Shown here piece after piece: positions 1 to 5,072 of a stretch of 8,136 bases of DNA. This stretch comes from Acholeplasmatales bacterium (GTDB lineage Bacteria; Bacillota_I; Bacilli_A; Acholeplasmatales; Anaeroplasmataceae): positions 1 to 8,136 of the forward strand of contig CAAGJD010000189.1 of NCBI GenBank assembly GCA_900770055.1, read 5' to 3'. Within the stretch, counting starts at the first letter, position 1, and each line of letters opens with the position of its first letter. The notes below the pieces were generated by a model that had not been told where the DNA came from, searched no databases, and worked only from the letters and a program-made list of their open reading frames with translations. The position numbers and the translations under genes are program-made.

Positions 1-26
1 CTTATAAACACTATATAATCTATATT

Positions 27-1247
27 TTATTCATATCCTTTAGCAATAATAGTTGATATATGATCCTTATCAGGATACATTGTTCCTTCATGAATATTTA
101 ACATTTTTAATTGATTCATTATATTATCTCTATGAACAACAAATATTCTTTCCTTTGTAACAGTTTTTAAAGAAGTGTATTCTCCTGTTTCATAATTACA
201 TAAACCAAAAATAATGAAATTTCCACTTTGCGCAATTATTCTTTCGTTAATCATTCCAACCTTAACATGTCTTGGTTCAAGTAATACACTAGGATTAAAA
301 AATGATTCATCGAAATAAGGAAGCTCACTTGCAACCTCAGCTACAAATCTTTTATAGGCTAAAGAATTCTTAATTATTAAGATATCCTTTGTTTTATTAT
401 ATTCAATAATTGTTTCATAAAGCTCCTGCTTATAATTAGTTTCTAATACTGACAAAGACGCAAGTAATGTTACAGCATTAGAATCAGAATATTTAACATT
501 CTTCTTATCCTCTTTCATAAATACTACTTCACCAATACCATATTTAGTATTTCTATAATTTAATGGTCTATCACATGCCATATATAAAGCTACAAGGGGA
601 TTTGATGTTGTATCTAATAATCTAGTAGGCATTTTATAATGCTGCATTGTTGTTAATATTTCGATATATTTTTTATTAGAAAGCTCATTATAAAATTGGG
701 TTTTAAAATCCATATACATAAATGATTCATTATTGTAATATTTCTTCTTTCGATATAAGGAAGGGACAAGCTCAAATTCATAAGAATAATGTCCTCTATA
801 AAAATATTCTTTATTAGGATATTTTTTAGATAGCTTTTCTACTGCTGATATATAATCCTGAACACATCCGACAATAAAATTTCCATTAGGAAGTTCACAT
901 ATACAAGATAAATATTCTAAGACATCTCCACCAGTAAAAAGTGTAAAACTACTTCCAATACTTAAATCTTCTAGCGTTAAAAAATCAATATTTTCAGACT
1001 TTGTTTCATCAATCATCGCAAATGCAAAGACATACATACCATTATGAGTTACCTTATGTATTCTATAATTATTAACTTTACTCTTTTCAAATGTAACCAT
1101 GTTATCTGTAACACGAAGATTACAATATTCTTCATTAGTTAAGATATAATCTATTTTATCAGTAAAGAAAAATGATCCAAATATCTCATTTTTAAAAAAT
1201 GCTCCAGTAACAACAAATTCATCACAAATTAGCTCATATGTTTTCAT
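27..1247 (-). CDS. FRG-domain protein with an unrecognised N-terminal region, last gene of the com cluster
   Basis: This 406-residue protein carries an FRG domain, a family named after its (F/Y)RG motif and without an established biochemical activity. Visible hallmarks are YFYRG (R151, G152), then E159, P162 and R166 in EFELVPSLYR, the diagnostic QHYKMPTRLLD block (Q202 to D212) followed by NPLVALYMA (216-224), and a C-terminal part with QSGNF (340-344) and the late YPD segment near 391-393. Residues 1 to about 130 precede the domain; they look rich in beta strands and I do not recognise them. There is no signal peptide or membrane segment, so it should be cytoplasmic. The ATG has a GAGGT Shine-Dalgarno at 1259-1255 with 7 bases spacing. 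It begins 36 bases after the comEC stop with no visible terminator between, so read-through from the competence genes is likely. The family assignment is firm; function is unknown, and FRG proteins often sit in variable or defence-like regions. Confidence 0.88.
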   Translation of the reverse strand: MKTYELICDEFVVTGAFFKNEIFGSFFFTDKIDYILTNEEYCNLRVTDNMVTFEKSKVNNYRIHKVTHNGMYVFAFAMIDETKSENIDFLTLEDLSIGSSFTLFTGGDVLEYLSCICELPNGNFIVGCVQDYISAVEKLSKKYPNKEYFYRGHYSYEFELVPSLYRKKKYYNNESFMYMDFKTQFYNELSNKKYIEILTTMQHYKMPTRLLDTTSNPLVALYMACDRPLNYRNTKYGIGEVVFMKEDKKNVKYSDSNAVTLLASLSVLETNYKQELYETIIEYNKTKDILIIKNSLAYKRFVAEVASELPYFDESFFNPSVLLEPRHVKVGMINERIIAQSGNFIIFGLCNYETGEYTSLKTVTKERIFVVHRDNIMNQLKMLNIHEGTMYPDKDHISTIIAKGYE

Positions 1248-1270
1248 TTTTAAAACCTCATTTCATTACT

Positions 1271-1299
1271 ATTTTACCACAAACTAGCGATAAGTTGAA
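1271..1299 (-). promoter_or_regulatory. possible extended -10 promoter for the FRG gene
   Basis: On the minus strand TGGTAAAAT (1279-1271) fits an extended -10 element (TG-N-TAAAAT) about 24 bases before the FRG start codon. The region where a -35 would lie (about 1299-1294, TTCAAC) matches the consensus poorly. In DNA this AT-rich such matches occur by chance. If real, it would let the FRG gene be expressed independently of comEC. Confidence 0.22.
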
Positions 1300-3380
1300 A
1301 CTATTACTTTATTTCTATATAAATAAAATGTAATATTACCACTATCTTTAGTTTGATATACTTGACTAATATTTTTTAATCTAGTAATAATATCACTATT
1401 TGGTAGCCCGTAATAATTATATTTTCCTACAGAAACTATTGAATAATTTGGAGTAACGTAATCTAAAAACTCTAAAGAAGTTGAAGTGTTTGACCCATGA
1501 TGACCAACCTTTAATATATCAGAATCTAAAATATTTTTATATTTATTTATTAAATCCTTTTCTTCCTTAATGGTCATATCACCAGTAAACAAAAATGATG
1601 TATCATATATTTTAATTTTAAATACTAAGGAATTCGAATTAGAATCATTATAAGGATTGATAGGTCCTAACGCTATAGCACTTATATTACCAATACTAAA
1701 TTCATAATTCTCTTTAATTCCTAACGAATTTGTTTTAAAGATTATATCCTTAAAGCCCTCATCAAATATTGGATATAATACTAATTTAACATTAAATTCA
1801 TCTATAATCTTCTCATAATCTCCTAGATGATCGTCATCAGAATGAGTAAGAATTAAATAATCTATTTTATCAATACCTTCACTTTTAAGATAATTATAGG
1901 ATGAATATGCATCAATTAAAATATTACCTCTATTATTAGAATTACATATTAAAGCTGAATCACCTTGACCTACATCAATAAAAACAACCTTTGTTAGAGG
2001 ATTTAGATATTTATAATTTAAAAATATAGTTAAAAATAATGAAATATATAAAATTGGTCTAGCATATTTCTTTTTCATAATGCCTATTATTAAATATGCA
2101 AAAAGCAAATAATATACTAGCATAAAATAAATATTAAAGCTTTGTACATTAATTGTTATTGCTAAGCTAGATAATTCCTCTAATATAGTATTAGTAATTA
2201 TAAAAATATATTTTAATATAATATCTAATACCGGAAATAAAGAAAGTAAGTAACCTGTAGGAATAAGCAAATAACTAATAATATTAGAAAATAATGGTGA
2301 AATTAAAACTGATATTATTGATATTTTATTTGTCATATTTACAATTATCGGTAAAACAGAAAGAAAAATAATAATATAACTCTTTATTGATTTCATTAAA
2401 GAGTTTCCAGTAAATAATTCATTATTAACGATCATTGTAAAGCTTACTAAAAAGCTTAAAATAAAACCATAGGAATAAATAACATAAGGATTGATAATAA
2501 TCATAAATATAAATGAAATTGATAATATATCAAGCTTTGTATATTTTACTTCACTATGATTATTAAAAGTATTTATAATCAAGAATAATAACGCTCTAAG
2601 ACTTGATAGAGGACAACCAATAACAATAACATATATAGACACTATAACAATTGGAATAGTATTTCTATAATAATGAAATAGTTTTAATAAAATAAATGCG
2701 ATTATTTTATATAAAATCATTATATGTAGACCACTTATCGCTAAAATATGGGATAAGCCTAAAACTGAAAAGCTATCTTTAATATCATCATTTAGTAGAT
2801 TATTATTAAGAACTAAGGAACTTACATAGCTATATGAATCCTTAGATAAATTATTTTCTAAATAACTTAAAATACTATACTTTATATAGCCTATAGAAAA
2901 GGATTTCTTTATATATTCTGATTTATTTGCTCTTCCTTGATAATAAATATCATTAGCTAAAAGATAATTATTTGAATCAAAATCATTTTCATATGATTTT
3001 TCATCATCATATATTTTAATTTCAACGTAGACATAATCAGATGGAATATATGAATGATTTTTTTCATACACTTTAATTCTAACTAAGCCATCCCTAATTA
3101 TATAATATTTTTCAGATACCTCCTCAACTACACCATAATATGAGGTTTTTTTATTATTTATTTTTATGAAATTCTTTATTCCCATACTTAATAAAACAAT
3201 CATAACTAGTATAAATATTGGAAAAATATACTTAGTTTTTTTAATAATAAAAACCAAATATATTATTAATAATAAAATAAATAACGGATAATCAAATGCT
3301 AGAAATGATAAAACTAAAGCTAATAAAAAATAATGTAAATCATTACAAAATGGCTTTTTTCTTAATTGCTTCAATAACAT
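1284..3380 (-). CDS. comEC: ComEC/Rec2 DNA-uptake channel protein with C-terminal metallo-beta-lactamase domain
   Basis: ComEC is the inner-membrane channel that carries single-stranded DNA into the cell during transformation. In order: N-terminal membrane helices (about 15-70), a soluble DUF4131/OB-like region (about 75-155, with the usual FDxxxYL segment), the Competence domain of many helices (about 180-440), and a metallo-beta-lactamase domain (about 464-690). Diagnostic motifs are GLSHILAISGLHI, PLSSLRALLF and YGFILSF in the membrane part, and FIDVGQGDSALI, LTHSDDDHLGD (the HxDxDH form usual in ComEC), FTGD, VGHHGS and SVGKYNYYGLP in the soluble part. At 698 residues it is close to family length and intact. 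I chose ATG 3380 because AGGTG lies 9 bases upstream; an in-frame GTG at 3392 would add only four residues and has no good Shine-Dalgarno. It overlaps the end of comEA by 38 bases, implying translational coupling. The gene ends in TAG. Confidence 0.95.
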   Translation of the reverse strand: MLLKQLRKKPFCNDLHYFLLALVLSFLAFDYPLFILLLIIYLVFIIKKTKYIFPIFILVMIVLLSMGIKNFIKINNKKTSYYGVVEEVSEKYYIIRDGLVRIKVYEKNHSYIPSDYVYVEIKIYDDEKSYENDFDSNNYLLANDIYYQGRANKSEYIKKSFSIGYIKYSILSYLENNLSKDSYSYVSSLVLNNNLLNDDIKDSFSVLGLSHILAISGLHIMILYKIIAFILLKLFHYYRNTIPIVIVSIYVIVIGCPLSSLRALLFLIINTFNNHSEVKYTKLDILSISFIFMIIINPYVIYSYGFILSFLVSFTMIVNNELFTGNSLMKSIKSYIIIFLSVLPIIVNMTNKISIISVLISPLFSNIISYLLIPTGYLLSLFPVLDIILKYIFIITNTILEELSSLAITINVQSFNIYFMLVYYLLFAYLIIGIMKKKYARPILYISLFLTIFLNYKYLNPLTKVVFIDVGQGDSALICNSNNRGNILIDAYSSYNYLKSEGIDKIDYLILTHSDDDHLGDYEKIIDEFNVKLVLYPIFDEGFKDIIFKTNSLGIKENYEFSIGNISAIALGPINPYNDSNSNSLVFKIKIYDTSFLFTGDMTIKEEKDLINKYKNILDSDILKVGHHGSNTSTSLEFLDYVTPNYSIVSVGKYNYYGLPNSDIITRLKNISQVYQTKDSGNITFYLYRNKVIVSTYR

Positions 3381-3945
3381 TATCTGAAACACCTAATAAT
3401 TTTTTTAATTCATCAAAGGATTCGATATTTTTATTTTTACGATACTCAATAATTTTATTAGCTCTTTTATCACCAATCCCATATAAAGTAATTAATTCTG
3501 AATAAGATGCAGTATTAATTTTGATATAAACATAATCACCTTCTTCTATATTCTCAAATTTATAGCATGAGGCAATTATGATAGTTGCATCCTTATCATA
3601 AACCCTTGAAAAATCATCCTCTATTATACTGTAGCCTGTTAAAAAATTTCTTATCGAATGAATAATTTCGCCATAGGTTACTCCCTTTAGGTACTCAATA
3701 GCTACTTTATTACAAACTTCTTTACTATCACCACTTATGCTAGGTGCGTTGATTTCACCTTCAATAGTAATTGTAATTTTTAAAGAAGAATCAATTTGCG
3801 TTGCTGTTGATGGATTAGATAAGGTAGAGCCTGTAGTATTAGAGATATTATCATTTTTAAGCATTTCAGAGATAGTTGGATAAAAAGCTATACCTAATGT
3901 TATCAAAATAATAATTACTGAAATTAAAATGTCTTTTTTACGCAT
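3343..3945 (-). CDS. comEA: ComEA-type helix-hairpin-helix DNA receptor
   Basis: ComEA binds incoming double-stranded DNA at the outer face of the membrane and passes it to ComEC. In the 200-residue model, residues 1-4 are basic (MRKK), 5-23 form one hydrophobic signal anchor, 35-50 are a Ser/Thr-rich linker, about 55-138 form a beta-rich region at the place of the SLBB-like domain of Bacillus ComEA but quite divergent, and 142-200 are the helix-hairpin-helix domain. That last part shows INTASYSELITLYGIGDK and a second hairpin, LLGVSDNVIEAI, in which the usual GIG is GVS. ATG 3945 is chosen because a perfect AGGAGG sits 7 bases upstream; the TTG at 3963 would place the Shine-Dalgarno inside the coding region. 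comEC starts within its 3' end, and comEB, often between comEA and comEC in Bacillus-like operons, is absent. Its Shine-Dalgarno lies in a hairpin, suggesting control of expression. Confidence 0.93.
   Translation of the reverse strand: MRKKDILISVIIILITLGIAFYPTISEMLKNDNISNTTGSTLSNPSTATQIDSSLKITITIEGEINAPSISGDSKEVCNKVAIEYLKGVTYGEIIHSIRNFLTGYSIIEDDFSRVYDKDATIIIASCYKFENIEEGDYVYIKINTASYSELITLYGIGDKRANKIIEYRKNKNIESFDELKKLLGVSDNVIEAIKKKAIL
3390..3394 (-). promoter_or_regulatory. ribosome binding site deciding the comEC start
   Basis: AGGTG inside the last codons of comEA stands 9 bases before ATG 3380. The candidate GTG start at 3392 overlaps this very AGGTG, so only the ATG can use it. This supports the shorter, 698-residue ComEC and coupling to comEA translation. 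Confidence 0.6.
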
Positions 3946-3979
3946 AAAAAAACCTCCTATCAATATAATAATAGGAGAT
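3946..3979 (-). promoter_or_regulatory. comEA leader hairpin overlapping the Shine-Dalgarno site and ending in U7
   Basis: In the minus-strand transcript CUCCUAU (3977-3971) pairs perfectly with AUAGGAG (3960-3954); a U·G and an A-U pair can be added on each side, giving about 11 pairs with a six-base loop. The 3' arm contains the comEA AGGAGG (3958-3953), and the next seven bases (3952-3946) are all U, followed at once by the ATG. The element can be read as a ribosome-site-masking hairpin or as a modest intrinsic terminator or attenuator closing yfcE transcription just before comEA. The stem is short and moderately AT-rich, so stability is uncertain. Confidence 0.5.
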
Positions 3980-3997
3980 AAATCTTAAAAATTTGAA
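3968..3997 (-). promoter_or_regulatory. candidate promoter for comEA
   Basis: TTCAAA (3997-3992) and TATTAT (3973-3968) are spaced by 18 bases on the minus strand and match the housekeeping -35 and -10 consensus at 4 and 5 of 6 positions. Transcription would begin near 3961-3960, right at the Shine-Dalgarno, giving a very short leader that lacks the 5' arm of the hairpin. This competes with the reading in which comEA is transcribed from upstream through that hairpin. AT-richness makes chance matches common. Confidence 0.3.
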
Positions 3998-4005
3998 TTT
4001 TTTAA

Positions 4006-4533
4006 TTAAAATTTTATACTTTTTACAATTTCATCGTCAATTGTGTATAAAGTTAATGCTTTATCATCTAATATAGCATATCCTCTTTTACTACTATTCT
4101 TAGGAATAGTTATACTTCCAGGATTTATAAAGATTTGTTCATCTATTTTTTCAATTAGAGGTACATGAGTGTGACCTGATAAAATTATATCAGCATCACC
4201 ATCATACTCATCTAAATGATGACCATGCTCAAGATGAACAAAGAGATTATTTAATTTAAAATCATAATAATCATGGATTTTGAAGTTTAAAACCATTTGA
4301 TCAACCTCAGCCTCACAATTACCCTTTACACAAATAATTTTATCACTTAAAGGATTTAAAATTCCGATAACTTCTTTTGGGTTATATGAAAAAGGCAAAT
4401 CATTTCTTGGTCCATGGTATAAAACATCACCAAGACATAAAATGTAATCAAAACCACCATTTTTGAATTTTTCAGCAATAAAGCTTGCTGAATCGCTCGC
4501 TCCATGAATATCGGAAACTACTAAATACTTCAT
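4006..4533 (-). CDS. yfcE: YfcE-type metallophosphodiesterase
   Basis: This 175-residue protein belongs to the calcineurin-like metallophosphoesterase superfamily, YfcE/MJ0936 branch: cytoplasmic, metal-dependent phosphodiesterases whose physiological substrate is not settled. All metal-binding motifs are present: SDIHG (D8, H10), GDVLYHGP (D36), GNCEAEVDQ (N72), EHGH (H103, H105) and SGHTHVP (H121, H123), followed by INPGSITIPK. The middle (GDVLYHGPRNDLPFSYNP) and the GNCxxEVDQM segment closely recall E. coli YfcE, from memory of that family. Length is normal and the domain complete. ATG 4533 is chosen because GGAGG lies 8 bases upstream; a TTG at 4548 overlaps the Shine-Dalgarno and would add a non-family extension before MKYLVVSDIHG. 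comEA starts 60 bases downstream. No functional link to DNA uptake is known to me; the association may be only transcriptional. Confidence 0.93.
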   Translation of the reverse strand: MKYLVVSDIHGASDSASFIAEKFKNGGFDYILCLGDVLYHGPRNDLPFSYNPKEVIGILNPLSDKIICVKGNCEAEVDQMVLNFKIHDYYDFKLNNLFVHLEHGHHLDEYDGDADIILSGHTHVPLIEKIDEQIFINPGSITIPKNSSKRGYAILDDKALTLYTIDDEIVKSIKF

Positions 4534-4541
4534 AATAAATG

Positions 4542-4546
4542 CCTCC
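4542..4546 (-). promoter_or_regulatory. ribosome binding site deciding the yfcE start
   Basis: GGAGG on the minus strand stands 8 bases before ATG 4533. It fixes the start at MKYLVVSDIHG, as usual for the family, and excludes the TTG at 4548, whose reading frame runs through this Shine-Dalgarno. Confidence 0.75.
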
Positions 4547-4575
4547 AATTAAATTTGTATAATGTGTTTTTAACT

Positions 4576-4605
4576 ATAATAATATCGAAAAATATTATTG
4601 CACAA
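4576..4605 (-). promoter_or_regulatory. weak candidate promoter for yfcE spanning a palindrome
   Basis: TTGTGC (4605-4600) and TATTAT (4581-4576) on the minus strand are 18 bases apart. The -10 matches at 5 of 6 positions but the -35 only at 3. Almost the whole spacer is the inverted repeat at 4599-4578, an arrangement that would suit an operator. The evidence is positional only. Confidence 0.25.
4578..4599. repeat. inverted repeat, 8-base arms, upstream of yfcE
   Basis: AATAATAT at 4578-4585 is repeated exactly inverted as ATATTATT at 4592-4599 around the six bases CGAAAA. The arms are entirely A/T, so the RNA hairpin would be weak; a DNA-binding site is as plausible. It lies between the hypothetical gene's stop and the yfcE Shine-Dalgarno. 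Confidence 0.6.
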
Positions 4606-4620
4606 ATATTATATATTTGT
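4602..4620. repeat. inverted repeat, 8-base arms, at the end of the hypothetical gene
   Basis: ACAAATAT (4602-4609) and ATATTTGT (4613-4620) are exact inverted copies around TAT. The outer arm shares its last base with the TGA stop of the hypothetical gene. In the minus-strand RNA it would form a hairpin directly after the stop, but it is followed by GUGCAAUAAU rather than a clean U-tract, so it is at best a weak terminator or 3'-end stabiliser. Confidence 0.55.
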
Positions 4621-4940
4621 CAATCTAAAGAAATAATTTCAATACTCTTTCCTTTAATTATTATGTCATTATTACAAATATTAATAATTAAAGAATTTTC
4701 ATCATATTTAATAATTTCAATTATGAATGGCTTTTCAAATGTAATCTTTTGAATGTTAGTATCTTCGAAAATAAACATTTTTTTAGTCTTCATATCTAAC
4801 TCTGGACGATATCCATTAGCTATATAATCTAAATGTGCTTCCATAATGACTTCAATTTTTAATTTAAATTTATCAATTTCCATATTAACGATTTCGAGTT
4901 CATTAAAATCATATGTTTTAAGAAAAAAATCAAGAGTCAT
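4620..4940 (-). CDS. small uncharacterised protein, 106 residues
   Basis: I do not recognise this gene. It encodes 106 residues with no signal peptide, no membrane helix and no cysteine motif (one Cys, near residue 88). Alternating hydrophobic and charged residues, for example IDKFKLKIEVIM, KMFIF, PFIIEIIKYDENSLIINI and DIIIKGKSIEIISL, predict a small, mostly beta-stranded cytoplasmic fold, with an AHLDYIANGYRPELD loop in the middle that may be a useful family signature. The ATG is preceded by a GGATGGTGAT purine-rich stretch (4955-4946) whose GGTGAT acts as a Shine-Dalgarno about five bases away. It follows the PFOR terminator, so it probably starts its own transcription unit, and ends in TGA 86 bases before the yfcE start. 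Normal stop, codon use like yfcE and com genes, and a plausible ribosome site support a real gene. Confidence 0.72.
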   Translation of the reverse strand: MTLDFFLKTYDFNELEIVNMEIDKFKLKIEVIMEAHLDYIANGYRPELDMKTKKMFIFEDTNIQKITFEKPFIIEIIKYDENSLIINICNNDIIIKGKSIEIISLD

Positions 4941-4965
4941 ACTATATCACCATCCATTTATTTAT

Positions 4966-4995
4966 ATATTATTTACTAAATTAGTATTACTTGAA
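4966..4995 (-). promoter_or_regulatory. possible promoter region for the hypothetical gene
   Basis: After the PFOR terminator, the minus strand shows TAATAT (4971-4966) as a fair -10 with TTCAAG (4995-4990) 18 bases upstream as a poor -35. A promoter is expected somewhere between 5009 and 4950 because the preceding gene is terminated; this is the best pair I see, but the match is weak. Confidence 0.25.
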
Positions 4996-5001
4996 AGCCA
5001 T

Positions 5002-5059
5002 TTAAAACAAAAGGACGTATGAGTCCATAGATTTATAATCTATTTCCCACACGCCCTTT
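5002..5059 (-). terminator. intrinsic terminator of the PFOR gene
   Basis: The minus-strand RNA downstream of the PFOR stop forms a long hairpin: AAAGGGCGUGUGGG (5059-5046) pairs over all 14 positions with CUCAUACGUCCUUU (5023-5010) using three G·U pairs, then a small AA/GGA internal loop, then AUAGAUU/AAUCUAU (7 pairs) closed by AUA. It is followed by UGUUUUAAA. The G·U positions become A/C mismatches in the opposite transcript, so the hairpin is designed for minus-strand transcription. It begins 13 bases after the stop codon and isolates PFOR from the genes below. Confidence 0.88.
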
Positions 5060-5072
5060 ATTAATTTAAATT

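Noticed and set aside
3296..3505. Plus-strand open frame of 69 codons across the comEA-comEC junction
   Set aside because: It lies antisense to two well-supported genes, its product has no family features, and the frame is expected from the AT-rich opposite strand.
3943..3963. TTG at 3963 as comEA start
   Set aside because: It would translate through the perfect AGGAGG that serves ATG 3945, adding an unusual MIGGFF before the basic signal-anchor start.
3987..4002. AAAAATTTGAATTTTT as a terminator behind yfcE
   Set aside because: The stem is all A/T with a minimal loop and would be very unstable; the hairpin at 3979-3952 is a better candidate.
4620..4622. TGA recoded as tryptophan, given the Mollicutes-like composition
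   Set aside because: TGA works as the stop of the hypothetical gene and tryptophan residues in conserved PFOR positions are TGG, so the standard bacterial code fits.
4555..4752. Plus-strand open frame of 65 codons with a hydrophobic product
   Set aside because: Mostly antisense to the hypothetical gene and the palindromic spacer; hydrophobicity is a by-product of A/T-rich codons and no good ribosome site was seen.
5010..5059. Possible tRNA or small structured RNA in the PFOR-hypothetical spacer
   Set aside because: The sequence folds as one long hairpin followed by U residues with no cloverleaf, anticodon arm or TTCGA-type loop; a terminator explains it fully.
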